Positions 44,183 through 55,477 of a stretch of 64,000 nt of DNA are shown here, one piece after another (the first letter of the stretch is position 1; each line of letters starts with the position of its first letter). Origin of the DNA: Campylobacter geochelonis (GTDB taxonomy: Bacteria; Campylobacterota; Campylobacteria; Campylobacterales; Campylobacteraceae); assembly GCF_013201685.1 (NCBI RefSeq), contig NZ_CP053844.1, positions 496,001 to 560,000 of the forward strand. Reading direction: 5' to 3'. The notes below the pieces were generated by a model, which worked only from the letters and a program-made list of their open reading frames with translations, was not told the DNA's origin and searched no databases. The position numbers and the translations under genes are program-made.

Positions 44183-46165
44183 ATGATTATAGGGATTTTA
44201 CTTAAAAATTATAAAATATATGGTGGATTAAACTATATACCAATCTCTACAAAGCATAGATTTTCTGCATATATAGGAGATAATGGTGTTGGTAAAAGCT
44301 CTATACTTGAGGCTCTAGATACTTATTTCAATGGAAAAGAGTGGAATATACATTCTGGAGCAAGCCTAACCGATGCTAATACCCCATATATATCTACTGT
44401 TCATTTGTTAGACAAAGAGTCTCTAAAGAAAATAACCAAAAATGATGAGTCTTGCTTTAAAAAAATGCAAAAAATTAGTGATTTACTTTGGGATTTTGAT
44501 ATTTCAAAATTATCACCGAATAGTACTGAAGCAAAAATTTTAATTGAAGAATTGAAAAATATAGATAGTGTATACAAAGATACACACATGCTTTTAATTT
44601 CTGGTGTTGGTTATAAACATAGTATTATTAATGTTTATTTTAGCTCATTTGATAGTCACATAGCAAAATTATTCTCAGAAGAATTGGGTGGCTTTAAATT
44701 TAATAGTCAAAACGAAGAAGAAAACAAGAAATTTAGAATTTATTTTGGGAACTATAACGAATATATAAAAAACTATTATTCTTATATTTATATACCGGTA
44801 GAGGCTGGTGTAGAAGAGTTTACGAAATTAGAAACTCAAAATATGCAAAAATTAATGGGTAAAGATATAAATGACGAAATTATTAAAATTATTACTACTA
44901 AAAATCTAGATACTATAAATAAAAGCCTTAACTCTTTTGTAGATGATTTAGAACAACAATTATCTGCATATACATACAAAAATGGGTCAAACAGAAAAAA
45001 TATTAGTATGAATGAGCTTACTCAAAAGGTAATAGAGTTGTTTTTTTCTATCAGAACACTACATAAAATAGATGCAAATAATAAAAATATTTCCGCTAAA
45101 AGTTTAAGTTCTGGCGAAAAAAGACAAGCTTTAATTGATATTTCCACGGCACTTATAAAAAGTCAAACTATAGAAGATAAAGAAATAATATTAGCTATTG
45201 ATGAACCAGAATCCTCTTTGAATATATCCAAAACTTTTAATCAGTTTCAAAAGTTACTTGACTTATCAACAGAGAATTTAATACAAACATTAATTACAAC
45301 TCATTGGTATGGCTTTTTGCCAATAACAACAAGTGGAAATGCACATTTTTTGAGTTTAAATATGCTAGACGAAAATAAAACTAGCTTTAAATTTAGAACA
45401 TTTGATTTATATAATTATCGTGAGAAAATAAAACAAAACAGTACAAATAAACCCATGCCAGATGAAATAGAACTTAAAAGTATTAATGATTTAGTTCAAT
45501 CAATTATCGCTTCAATTAAATCTGAGAAACCATACAATTGGCTAATTTGTGAAGGAAGTTCCGAAAAAATATACTTTGATTTTTATATGTCCGATTTAAT
45601 AGAAAAAGAAAATTTAAGGATACTACCAGTAGGCGGCTCGAAAGAAGTGCAACGTATTAATAATTACTTAATTTTACCTTTAAATGAAAAAGAAGGCATA
45701 AATGGAAAAATATATTGTTTAGTAGATACTGATAAAATTCAAATAAATTTTAACAATGGTAATAGTGATAACATTATTGCAAAAAGATTATTTAATGATG
45801 AAAAACAACAAGATACATTACTTGTAAAAATAGACGGTGGTGACCGTAGTCAAGTAACGGAAATAGAAGACTGTTTAAATGGAGAGTTATTTATTGAAAC
45901 ATTAAGGTCGTTTCAAGATAAAAAAATAAATACTATTTTAGATCAACCGGGAAATATTCGAACTGATTCAAATTCGTACTTTTGTTTTGATATAAGACCA
46001 ACAGATAAAAAAGATATAAAAGAATTTTTTAAGAAAAACAATGGTTTTAGAAAGATTGAATTTGCAAGAAAATATGTTGAGTTAGCACAAAAGAAGAAAT
46101 ATGAAGTACCGAAATTTATAGATGAAATTATTGATTTTTTTAAACTTAAACATTTTAAAAACTAA
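44183..46165 (+). CDS. OLD-like ATPase-TOPRIM protein, candidate defence gene
   Basis: A 660-residue protein. The N-terminal ABC-type ATPase shows Walker A IGDNGVGKSS (32-40), signature LSSGEKRQ (about 309-316) and Walker B ILAIDEPESSL (about 335-345). LITTHWYGFLP supplies the switch His. The C-terminal TOPRIM-like half has ICEGSSEK (about 454-461) and CLVDTDK (about 511-517), the acidic metal residues of OLD nucleases. No partner gene (UvrD-like, toxin or antitoxin) adjoins it, so it is a class 1-type single gene. Base use is more AT-rich than the neighbours, which suggests acquisition. It may be an anti-phage nuclease; a repair role cannot be excluded. Confidence 0.78.
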   Translation: MIIGILLKNYKIYGGLNYIPISTKHRFSAYIGDNGVGKSSILEALDTYFNGKEWNIHSGASLTDANTPYISTVHLLDKESLKKITKNDESCFKKMQKISDLLWDFDISKLSPNSTEAKILIEELKNIDSVYKDTHMLLISGVGYKHSIINVYFSSFDSHIAKLFSEELGGFKFNSQNEEENKKFRIYFGNYNEYIKNYYSYIYIPVEAGVEEFTKLETQNMQKLMGKDINDEIIKIITTKNLDTINKSLNSFVDDLEQQLSAYTYKNGSNRKNISMNELTQKVIELFFSIRTLHKIDANNKNISAKSLSSGEKRQALIDISTALIKSQTIEDKEIILAIDEPESSLNISKTFNQFQKLLDLSTENLIQTLITTHWYGFLPITTSGNAHFLSLNMLDENKTSFKFRTFDLYNYREKIKQNSTNKPMPDEIELKSINDLVQSIIASIKSEKPYNWLICEGSSEKIYFDFYMSDLIEKENLRILPVGGSKEVQRINNYLILPLNEKEGINGKIYCLVDTDKIQINFNNGNSDNIIAKRLFNDEKQQDTLLVKIDGGDRSQVTEIEDCLNGELFIETLRSFQDKKINTILDQPGNIRTDSNSYFCFDIRPTDKKDIKEFFKKNNGFRKIEFARKYVELAQKKKYEVPKFIDEIIDFFKLKHFKN

Positions 46166-46178
46166 TTTTATATATCTA

Positions 46179-46502
46179 TTATTTTTTATTTATATTTAAA
46201 TTTGGCACTGTAAGATTTAAATCAGACAAGCTTTTGTAAAAATTTTGTTGTAAGCTATCAAGTTCATCACTAAATTTGCTTATAGTTTTGTTAAAATCCT
46301 CGCTCATAATGCTTAAATTTCCCTCAAAAAGTTTGAATTTTTCTGAGTTTTGCTTTAAAAAACTTTCAAAATTTTGGTTTAAAAGCTTGCTTTTCATCGC
46401 TAAATCATCAATTGTTTTATTTAAATCTGAGCTATTTGTATCAAGAAAAAACGCATTAGCGCTTGCTAAAAAAACCATAGTTAAAAAAACCACTTTTTTC
46501 AT
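46179..46502 (-). CDS. exported small coiled-coil protein, 107 aa
   Basis: An N-terminal signal (MKKVVFLTMVFLASANAFF, cleavage near residue 18) is followed by about 85 residues of predicted coiled coil rich in Asn, Ser, Lys and Leu, with a repeated pattern near SDLNKTIDDLAMKSKLLNQ and SEDFNKTISKFSDELDSLQQNF. Probably periplasmic. No Cys for a lipobox is visible. It lies 3 bases after the cinA-like gene on the same strand. The family is not recognised and the function is unknown. Confidence 0.7.
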   Translation of the reverse strand: MKKVVFLTMVFLASANAFFLDTNSSDLNKTIDDLAMKSKLLNQNFESFLKQNSEKFKLFEGNLSIMSEDFNKTISKFSDELDSLQQNFYKSLSDLNLTVPNLNINKK

Positions 46503-46505
46503 ATC

Positions 46506-47606
46506 CTACTCCCTAAAAAACAGATCTGGTTTGAGCTTTAAAAGCATACTAAAAGCGATATTTACGCTCTCATTTCTTATATAGTTTCTATCGCCTTGGA
46601 TAAAAAATCTATCCACAAGTTTTTTGCCATTTCTACTTCCTGCGCCGATAAAGACCGTTCCTACGGGCTTTTGCTCGCTTCCTCCAGTTGGACCTGCGAT
46701 TCCGCTAACTGCAAGTGCGAAATTTGCCCCACTAGCTTCAATTGCCCCATCTATCATCTTTATAACGCACTCTTTGCTAACTGCTCCAAACTCTTCTAAA
46801 ACATCTTCGCTAACATCAAGCCAAATGTGCTTTATCTGATTTGAGTAGGTTACAAGCGAGCCATCAAACACTTCACTTGCGCCGCTAATTTCGCCGATTT
46901 TAGAAGCTATTAATCCAGCCGTGCAGCTCTCTGCAAAGCTGATTTTAGCACCGATTGCTTTTAGTTTTTCTACTATAAATTTAGCTAAATTTTCCTCCAT
47001 GATAACTTGGTTTGAAAGCACTTCTAAAACTTCATCTATAAAGCCAACAAGTTTACCAAATTTACGCTCTTTTGCAGATGCTAAGATAAGAAATTTACTA
47101 AATTTACTAAGCGATAAATCTATATCAAATTTAGCACAAATCGGCTCAAAATACTCTCTTAAATCTTCCAAATCATCGGCAAATATAAAAAATTTTTGCG
47201 ATTTTTCAGTATCATTTATAAGAATTTCTGGAAGTTTTTGAAGTGGATTTACTTTAACTAAATTTATCTCGCACCCATCTAAGACTATCAAAAAGCTATC
47301 TTTTTTGATAAGTTTTGACATCGATGGCGCTAAGGTTTGACTAAATTTAAGTTCAAGTATGTCAGAGGTCAATGTGGCGATGATTTTAGCGACTAAATGG
47401 TAGTTTTCATCTGATGAAAAGATTAAAATAGAAGAGTATTTTTTGGCTAAATTTTGTATAGCTAATGGCATATTTTTATCATTTTTTTCTATAAATTTTA
47501 TGTCACCTAGCTCGCCAAATTTAGCCATATAATTTTCAAAAATATAGTTTAAAAAAGGTTGATTTATCTTAATGTCTTCGCCTATGATTAAAAGGGCGTT
47601 GTTCAT
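46506..47606 (-). CDS. CinA family protein (PncC-type C-terminal domain, divergent N-terminus)
   Basis: A 366-residue protein. The C-terminal 160 residues are the CinA/PncC domain that deamidates nicotinamide mononucleotide, with SFAESCTAGLIASKIGEISGASEVFDGSLVTYSNQIKH, AVSGIAGPTGGSEQKPVGTVFIG and GDRNYIR. The N-terminal 200 residues match only loosely the MoCF-type COG1058 domain of full CinA and lack its usual TGGLGPT motif. That part may be degenerate or specialised. It precedes the small exported protein and is divergent from ileS. Confidence 0.82.
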   Translation of the reverse strand: MNNALLIIGEDIKINQPFLNYIFENYMAKFGELGDIKFIEKNDKNMPLAIQNLAKKYSSILIFSSDENYHLVAKIIATLTSDILELKFSQTLAPSMSKLIKKDSFLIVLDGCEINLVKVNPLQKLPEILINDTEKSQKFFIFADDLEDLREYFEPICAKFDIDLSLSKFSKFLILASAKERKFGKLVGFIDEVLEVLSNQVIMEENLAKFIVEKLKAIGAKISFAESCTAGLIASKIGEISGASEVFDGSLVTYSNQIKHIWLDVSEDVLEEFGAVSKECVIKMIDGAIEASGANFALAVSGIAGPTGGSEQKPVGTVFIGAGSRNGKKLVDRFFIQGDRNYIRNESVNIAFSMLLKLKPDLFFRE

Positions 47607-47723
47607 ACAGACTCCTTTAAATTTGGTTGATTATAGCATAAATTGGATATATTTTTTAAATTTTATCGATATTTCAGGGCTGTTGAGATAGAATTTGCAA
47701 ATTTATTTACAAGGTTTTTAGAT

Positions 47724-50477
47724 ATGGATTATAAAGATACACTTTTTCTTCCTGTGACAGATTTTGCTATGAGGGGAAATCTACCACAAAATGAGCCGCT
47801 ACGATTTAACTCTTGGTATAATGAGCGAAAAGTTTATGAAAAGATGAAAGCTAAAAGAGCTGGTGCGAGTGTGAGTTTTAACCTACACGATGGTCCACCT
47901 TATGCCAACGGACATCTTCATATAGGACATGCGTTAAATAAAATTCTAAAAGATATCATAACAAAAACGCACTACTTTTTTGGCGAAGATATACGCTATG
48001 TTCCGGGCTGGGATTGTCATGGGTTGCCTATCGAGCAGCAAGTTGAAGTTAAACTAGGAGATAAGAAAAAATCAACTAGCAAAACTCAAATTCGCGAGAT
48101 GTGTCGCGCCCATGCAAGGGAATTTATAAACATCCAAAGAGATGAGTTTAAGACTCTTGGCGTTTTGGGGGATTGGGAAGATCCTTATATGACGATGAAA
48201 TTTGAGTTTGAGGCTGAAATTTACGAAGCGCTCTGTGCTATTGCTAAAAAAGGAATTTTAATCGAGCGAAGCAAGCCTGTTTTTTGGAGTTGGGCTGCAA
48301 AAACTGCGTTAGCTGAAGCTGAAGTTGAGTATAAAGATAAAGAGGATTATTCGATTTTTGTGGCGTTTGATTTAAGTGATGAAGCAAATGCAAAAATCGG
48401 CACAAAAGGCGCAAAAGCAGTCATTTGGACAACTACTCCTTGGACACTTCCAGCAAATCAAGCTATCTCTTTAAAACCAGATGAAACATACGTTGTAACT
48501 AGCGAAAACTTGATTTTTGCAAAACCGCTGTTAGAAGGTCTTGTAGCAAGTGGCATTACAAAAGGAGAAGTGATAAAGGAATTTATCTCAAACGAACTTG
48601 AAAACCTCTTAGCTATAAATCCACTAAATGACAGAGCTTCACGCTTTATTTTAGGCGAGCATGTTTTGATGGACGGCGGAACTGGTTTGGTTCACACAGC
48701 TCCAGGACATGGTGAAGATGACTATCATGTTAGCTTAAAATACGGTATAGAAGTCATCATGCCAGTTGATGAAGAGGGCAAATACGACTTAGTTTTAAAA
48801 TCTAAAAAGCTATTTCGCGATGATGTGGTTGATGAGTTGGTTGGACTTCATATCTTTAAGGCAAATGAGAAAATTATCGAGCTTTTAGGCGATGCGGTTG
48901 TAAGTGTGAGTAAATTTACTCACTCATATCCGTTTTGTTGGAGAACTCACAAGCCAGTGATTTACCGTGCTACAAAACAGTGGTTTATCGCGATGGATGA
49001 GCCAAAACTAAATGGCAAAACGCTTCGTCAGGTTGCTTTAGATGAGATTAAAAATGTCAAATTTTATCCAGAAAGTGGCGTAAAAAGGCTAACTTCGATG
49101 ATAGAAAATCGCCCTGATTGGTGTATTTCAAGACAGCGCGACTGGGGTGTACCGATAGCGTTTTTTAGAGATAAGACCACAAAAGAGCCGATTTTTGATG
49201 ATGAAGTGCTTAAAAATATAGCTAACATTTTTAAAGTCAAAGGCGCTGATGCGTGGTGGGAGCTAGAGATTAGTGAACTTTTACCAAAAGAGTCTAAATT
49301 TGATCCAAATAACTTAGAAAAAGTTATGGATATACTTGATGTTTGGTTTGATAGCGGAAGTACGTGGAAAGCAGTTTTACAAAGTGGCGAGTATGACGCT
49401 GGCGGATACAAGGCTGATATGTATCTTGAAGGAAGCGACCAACACCGTGGATGGTTTCAAAGCTCGCTTTTAGTAAGTTGTGCTGTAAATGAGCAAGCTC
49501 CTTATAAAAATATCCTAACTCATGGCTTTACAGTCGATGAGAAAGGACAAAAAATGAGCAAATCCGTAGGAAATGTCGTAGCACCAAGTGATGTAGCAAA
49601 GCAATACGGAGTTGAAATTTTGCGTTTATGGGTTGGGCTAAGTGATTACTCAAGTGATTTAAAAATCAGCGATAATATCCTAAAACAAGTTAGCGAACAG
49701 TATAGAAAGATAAGAAATACCATAAGATTTTTATTAGCAAATGTAAGTGATTTAAAAGAGCTAGAGGGAAATTTCACAGTGCTTGATAAGTGGATTTTAA
49801 ACAAAGCAACAGTCGCGTTTAACGAAACTTCAGCAGCGTTTAAAAACTATGATTTTTCAAAAGGATTTAATATATTGTTAAATTTCTTAAGTGCGGATTT
49901 AAGTGGAATTTATCTTGATGTTTGTAAAGATAGGCTTTATTGTGATGATTTAAACTCAACTAGAAGAAGAAGCGCGCAAAGTGCGATGGTGCTGATAACA
50001 AGAGCGCTTTTACCACTTATCGCTCCAACTTTGACATACACAGTTGATGAGGTTATGGACTATGCACCAAATATTGTTAAAAATGGCAAAGAGGATGCGT
50101 TTGACTTAGCTTATAAAGGGCTTGAGTTTGAAGAAATTATTGAAGATGAAATTTTTATCAGCTCAAGAGATAAATTCTTTGAAATAATCGACTCGCTTAA
50201 AAAAGATAAAATTATAAAATCAACCCTAGAGCTAGTTTTAGAGACAAGTTCAAATGAGATTTTATCTCACGATATGGATGAGATAGTTGACTGGTTTATG
50301 GTTAGTGGCGTAAAAAGTATTGAAAGTGATGAGTATTTAGCTGAGTTTAAAACAATGGATGAGGTGTTTAGACTAGTTAAATCGGATAAATTTAAATGCC
50401 CAAGGTGCTGGAAATACCAAGCAAATCATGAAGGCGAAGTATGCCCACGATGTGCGAAAGTGCTAAAGAATGTTTAA
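47724..50477 (+). CDS. ileS: isoleucyl-tRNA synthetase
   Basis: A 917-residue class I synthetase. I chose ATG at 47724 ([21 protein letters not shown]), the family start, over an in-frame TTG at 47643 that would add 27 odd residues. The HIGH motif is in [16 protein letters not shown] and KMSKS in [12 protein letters not shown]. The editing domain runs between ([22 protein letters not shown]). A C-terminal zinc ribbon is [19 protein letters not shown]. It is followed by a small membrane ORF and gatA, the C. jejuni order. Confidence 0.97.
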   Translation: MDYKDTLFLPVTDFAMRGNLPQNEPLRFNSWYNERKVYEKMKAKRAGASVSFNLHDGPPYANGHLHIGHALNKILKDIITKTHYFFGEDIRYVPGWDCHGLPIEQQVEVKLGDKKKSTSKTQIREMCRAHAREFINIQRDEFKTLGVLGDWEDPYMTMKFEFEAEIYEALCAIAKKGILIERSKPVFWSWAAKTALAEAEVEYKDKEDYSIFVAFDLSDEANAKIGTKGAKAVIWTTTPWTLPANQAISLKPDETYVVTSENLIFAKPLLEGLVASGITKGEVIKEFISNELENLLAINPLNDRASRFILGEHVLMDGGTGLVHTAPGHGEDDYHVSLKYGIEVIMPVDEEGKYDLVLKSKKLFRDDVVDELVGLHIFKANEKIIELLGDAVVSVSKFTHSYPFCWRTHKPVIYRATKQWFIAMDEPKLNGKTLRQVALDEIKNVKFYPESGVKRLTSMIENRPDWCISRQRDWGVPIAFFRDKTTKEPIFDDEVLKNIANIFKVKGADAWWELEISELLPKESKFDPNNLEKVMDILDVWFDSGSTWKAVLQSGEYDAGGYKADMYLEGSDQHRGWFQSSLLVSCAVNEQAPYKNILTHGFTVDEKGQKMSKSVGNVVAPSDVAKQYGVEILRLWVGLSDYSSDLKISDNILKQVSEQYRKIRNTIRFLLANVSDLKELEGNFTVLDKWILNKATVAFNETSAAFKNYDFSKGFNILLNFLSADLSGIYLDVCKDRLYCDDLNSTRRRSAQSAMVLITRALLPLIAPTLTYTVDEVMDYAPNIVKNGKEDAFDLAYKGLEFEEIIEDEIFISSRDKFFEIIDSLKKDKIIKSTLELVLETSSNEILSHDMDEIVDWFMVSGVKSIESDEYLAEFKTMDEVFRLVKSDKFKCPRCWKYQANHEGEVCPRCAKVLKNV

Positions 50478-50580
50478 CGAACAGATGAGCTTTAGTGTTG
50501 TTATCATCACTGTTATCATCATCTGTGCCCTTATAGCAATGGGCATATTTTTTGTAAATAAATATAAGGAGAAAAAGTGA
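50470..50580 (+). CDS. 36-aa single-span membrane protein
   Basis: [25 protein letters not shown]... is one transmembrane helix (about residues 8-30) with a short basic tail (NKYKEKK). The ATG overlaps the ileS end and the TGA overlaps the gatA GTG start, so the three are translationally linked. C. jejuni also has a small membrane protein between ileS and gatA, which supports a real gene. Function unknown. Confidence 0.7.
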   Translation: MFNEQMSFSVVIITVIIICALIAMGIFFVNKYKEKK

Positions 50581-51935
50581 TAAGCTTAAAAGAGGCGTTG
50601 AAGCTTTCGCAAAGTGAAATTCTAAATTTAAGAAAAGAGCTAAAAGATAAGATTGTGCAAGATAGGGCTTTAGGAGCTTATGTCGAGCAACTAACCAATG
50701 AAGAGCTAAACGAAAGTGGCGATGGCGTTCCAATCGCTATAAAAGACAACATTCAAGTTAAAGGTTGGAGTATAACAGCTTCTTCAAAGATACTTCAAGG
50801 ATATGTTGCGCCTTATGATGCAACTGTTATAACAAAGCTAAAAGAGGCAAATTTAAGCCCATTTGGTCGTACAAATATGGACGAGTTTGCGATGGGTGGC
50901 TCAACTGAAACTTCATACTACGGCAAAACGCTAAATCCGCTTGATAGAAGCAGAGTTCCTGGCGGAAGCAGTGGCGGAAGCGCGGCAGCTGTTGCTGGTG
51001 GATTAGCAATAGCTGCTTTAGGAAGCGATACTGGTGGAAGCATACGCCAACCAGCTGCATTTTGTGGGTGCGTAGGGTTTAAGCCAACTTATGGAAGAGT
51101 TAGCAGATACGGTCTTGGAGCATACTCAAGTAGCTTAGATCAAATAGGTCCTATTACTAGAAGTGTTGAAGATGCTGCTATTTTATACGATATCATAAAA
51201 GGTCATGACACAAAAGATAGCACAAGCTTTAGTGGTGTGTATGAAAACACAGCAGATAAACTAAATCCAAACCGCAAATTTAGTATAGCTGTGATAGAAA
51301 ACTATATAAATGACGCTGATGAAGATGTTAAAAAAGAGCTTTTAAAAACGATAGAGAAGCTAAAATCAGCAGGTCATAGTATAGTTTATAAAAATTTATC
51401 AAACGCAAAATATGACATAGCAACTTACTATATCATCTCAACTGCCGAAGCGAGTGCAAATTTAAGCCGTTATGATGGCGTTAGATATGGAAGAAGAGCA
51501 GAAGTTAAAAATCTTCATGACTTATATGCAAAGACTAGAGGCGAGGGCTTTGGCGAAGAGGTAAAAAGAAGAATGCTGCTTGGAACTTTCGTGTTAAGTA
51601 GCGGATACTATGATGCCTACTATATAAAAGCGCAAAAAGCAAGAAACTTTATCAAAAAAGAGTATGAAGAAATTTTAAAAGAGAGCGATATTATATTGTT
51701 ACCAGTTGCTCCAACTACGGCTTATAAATTTGGTGCGATGAGCGATCCAGTGCAAGCATATCTTGGCGATGTTTACACTGTGGGTGTAAATTTAGCCGGA
51801 CTTCCAGCTATCTCAGTTCCAGTTGGAAAAGATAGAGATGGGCTTAATGTAAGTGCTCAAATCATAGGAAAAGCTTATGATGAGCAAGCAGTCTTAGATG
51901 GCGGATTAGTTTTAGAAAATATAACAAAGGAGTAG
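50577..51935 (+). CDS. gatA: Glu-tRNA(Gln)/Asp-tRNA(Asn) amidotransferase subunit A
   Basis: A 452-residue amidase-signature subunit that releases ammonia from Gln for GatCAB. The catalytic Ser-cisSer-Lys set lies in AIKDNI, PGGSSGGSAAAVAGG and GSDTGGSIRQPA. It starts at GTG 50577, 8 bases after aaggag, overlapping the small ORF. It indicates the indirect route to Gln-tRNA (and perhaps Asn-tRNA). guaB follows 4 bases later. Confidence 0.96.
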   Translation: MISLKEALKLSQSEILNLRKELKDKIVQDRALGAYVEQLTNEELNESGDGVPIAIKDNIQVKGWSITASSKILQGYVAPYDATVITKLKEANLSPFGRTNMDEFAMGGSTETSYYGKTLNPLDRSRVPGGSSGGSAAAVAGGLAIAALGSDTGGSIRQPAAFCGCVGFKPTYGRVSRYGLGAYSSSLDQIGPITRSVEDAAILYDIIKGHDTKDSTSFSGVYENTADKLNPNRKFSIAVIENYINDADEDVKKELLKTIEKLKSAGHSIVYKNLSNAKYDIATYYIISTAEASANLSRYDGVRYGRRAEVKNLHDLYAKTRGEGFGEEVKRRMLLGTFVLSSGYYDAYYIKAQKARNFIKKEYEEILKESDIILLPVAPTTAYKFGAMSDPVQAYLGDVYTVGVNLAGLPAISVPVGKDRDGLNVSAQIIGKAYDEQAVLDGGLVLENITKE

Positions 51936-53386
<1,451 letters not shown>

Positions 53387-53387
<1 letters not shown>

Positions 53388-54496
53388 TGAAGATAGAGAC
53401 TAAAATAGAGCATTTTAACGAGCCGCTTTACTTAGAGAGCGGCCGGATTTTCTCCTCTTTTAAACTCGCTTATGAAACTTATGGCGAGTTAAATGCCGAT
53501 AAATCAAACGCAGTTGTAGTTTGTCATGCACTAACTGGAAGCCATCACGCAGCAGGGCGTTATGATGGAGATACAAAAGCTGGTTGGTGGGATAGCTTAA
53601 TAGGCGATGGTAAGGCGGTTGATACAACAAAATATTTTGTTATTTGTGTAAATATCATCTCAAGCCCATTTGGTTCAACTTGCCCACTAGATATAGATGA
53701 AAGTAGAGGCAAAGAGTATAGGATGCGCTTTCCTGTAGTCGTGATAAGCGATGTGGTAAATGCGCAAAGAAGGCTTTTTGAGCGTCTTGGGATAAAAAAG
53801 GCTCACGCGATAATAGGTGGAAGTTTAGGTGGAATGCAAGCGCTTTGTTTTGCGATTGAGCATAGTGACTTTTGCGACCGAGTTATCGCACTAGCTACGA
53901 CTTATGCTACTCAAGCATGGGCGATAGCGTTTAACAAAATCGCCATTGAGGGCATTTTAAATGATCCAAATTTTGATAATGGAAATTATGATAAAGAAGC
54001 GATTAAAGAAAATGGCTTAACTGGCATGGCGATTGGTAGGATGGCAGGACATATCAGCTTTTTAAGTCCACACTCAACTAAGAGTAAATTTGATAGGAAG
54101 TATGTCGATACAGATGGACTTTACGAGCTAAAGGGGCGATTTGAGGTTGATAGATATATGGAGTATAATGGCTATAACTTCTCAAAGCGTTTTGATCCAT
54201 TATGCTATCTTTATATCGCAAAGATGATGAATGTCTTTGACTGCACTCGCCATTATGATAGTTTAAAAGACGCGCTTGCTCCAATTAAAGCAAAGCTAAC
54301 TTTGATATCTTTTAGCGGCGATATGCTTTTTATGCCTCGCGAGATGAGAGAAATTTATGATAGTTTGGTTGATATGGGGCGTAAAAATATGGTCGAATAT
54401 ATCGATATAAGTAGCGATTATGGGCATGATGCGTTTTTGGTTGAAGTTGAAAAATTTGATTTTTATATAAAAAGGGCGTTAGAATGGAAAAAGTAG
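53387..54496 (+). CDS. metX: homoserine O-acyltransferase (MetX)
   Basis: A 369-residue alpha/beta-hydrolase-fold enzyme that acylates homoserine for methionine synthesis. The nucleophile Ser is in IIGGSLGGMQAL, with Asp in FSGDMLFMP and His in DYGHDAFL near the C-terminus. Whether acetyl- or succinyl-CoA is used cannot be told from this alone; acetyl is the family default. GTG at 53387 overlaps the guaB stop. The end overlaps xseB by 13 bases. Confidence 0.92.
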
Positions 54497-54687
54497 AAAA
54501 CAAAGAGAGCTTTGAAGCAAAGCTAGAAAAGATAAATTTAGTTTTAGAAGAGCTAAAAAAAGAAGATTTAAATTTAAACGATAGCGTTAAGTTATACAAA
54601 GATGGCGTTAAACTTTTAAAAGAGGCAAAAGAGATTTTAAACGATGCGAAGCTTGAAGTTTATGAAGTAGAAAGCGATGATGAGTAA
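54484..54687 (+). CDS. xseB: exodeoxyribonuclease VII small subunit
   Basis: A 67-residue helical protein of the XseB type: SFEAKLEKINLVLEELKKEDLNLNDSVKLYKDGVKLLKEAKEIL forms two antiparallel helices that bind the XseA large subunit. XseA is not in this window. It starts inside the metX end and overlaps the nitrilase-like gene by 11 bases. Confidence 0.9.
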   Translation: MEKVENKESFEAKLEKINLVLEELKKEDLNLNDSVKLYKDGVKLLKEAKEILNDAKLEVYEVESDDE

Positions 54688-55477
54688 AATTTGCTTAATC
54701 CAGCTTCCAACTTTATCGATGAGTGAGGCTAGGATTGATTATTATATACGCATAGTAAAGGAAAATGGCGCGAATTTAGCTGTTCTTGGCGAATACGTGC
54801 TAAATAGCTTTTTTACCGAACTTTTAAAAATGCCAAAAACTTTGATAAAAGAGCAAATTTCACACAAAAAAGAGCTTATGAGTGAGCTTGCAAAAAAGTA
54901 TGATATAACTATAATTGCACCTTTTATCCTGCCAAAAGGCAAAGGTTTTATAAAAGGCGTGGCTAAATTTATGCCAAACAGCACTCGCTTTTGGGAGCAG
55001 AGTTTTTTGATAAACTATATGCATTGGGATGAAAAAAGCTTTTTTCTAAATCAAGATGAGAAGCTAAATTTGCCTATTTTTACGCATGAAAAGTTTAAAT
55101 TTGGAGTTTTGTCTGGCTTTGAAGCGCACTTTGATGTGTGTTGGCAAGAGTTAATGAAAGCCGGAGTGGACGTGGTTTTAGTACCAACTGCTTCGACATT
55201 TGAGTCAAATTTGCGTTGGCAAGAGATGCTTAAAACAAGAGCTTTTACAAATTTAGTCTATGTTTTAAGAGTAAACCGCGTGGGCAAGGCAAAATTTGGC
55301 GATGAGGTTTGTGAGTTTTATGGAGATAGTTTTGCGATATCGCCAAATGGAGAAATCAGCAGTAGTTTAAAAAACGAAGAGGGAATTTTGCTTTTCGAGC
55401 TTTGTAAAAAAGAGCTAAAAGATGAGCGAAAGTTATGGAAATTTAGAGAAATTTTAAGTCAAAAAGGATTTATATGA
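54677..55477 (+). CDS. nitrilase-superfamily protein lacking the usual catalytic Cys
   Basis: A 266-residue carbon-nitrogen hydrolase fold. The catalytic Glu (VLGEYVLN, about residue 39) and Lys (FILPKGKGF) positions look kept. The nucleophile elbow, usually GVLICYD..F, reads GVLSGFEAHF, with Gly147 where Cys is expected. The enzyme may be inactive as an amidase, or use another residue or role. A nearby Cys lies in DVCWQEL. The ATG-ATG start at 54677/54680 lies in the xseB end. The next gene starts within its stop. The same neighbour order is known in C. jejuni. Confidence 0.8.
   Translation: MMSKICLIQLPTLSMSEARIDYYIRIVKENGANLAVLGEYVLNSFFTELLKMPKTLIKEQISHKKELMSELAKKYDITIIAPFILPKGKGFIKGVAKFMPNSTRFWEQSFLINYMHWDEKSFFLNQDEKLNLPIFTHEKFKFGVLSGFEAHFDVCWQELMKAGVDVVLVPTASTFESNLRWQEMLKTRAFTNLVYVLRVNRVGKAKFGDEVCEFYGDSFAISPNGEISSSLKNEEGILLFELCKKELKDERKLWKFREILSQKGFI

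Noticed and set aside
44183-46165. Gabija or PARIS defence system
   Set aside because: The ATPase-TOPRIM protein resembles GajA/AriA in layout, but no GajB-like helicase or AriB-like gene adjoins, so I call it only a solo OLD-like protein.
47643-47723. Extended N-terminus of ileS from TTG at 47643
   Set aside because: 27 added residues ([15 protein letters not shown]...) are not part of the family; ATG at 47724 fits.
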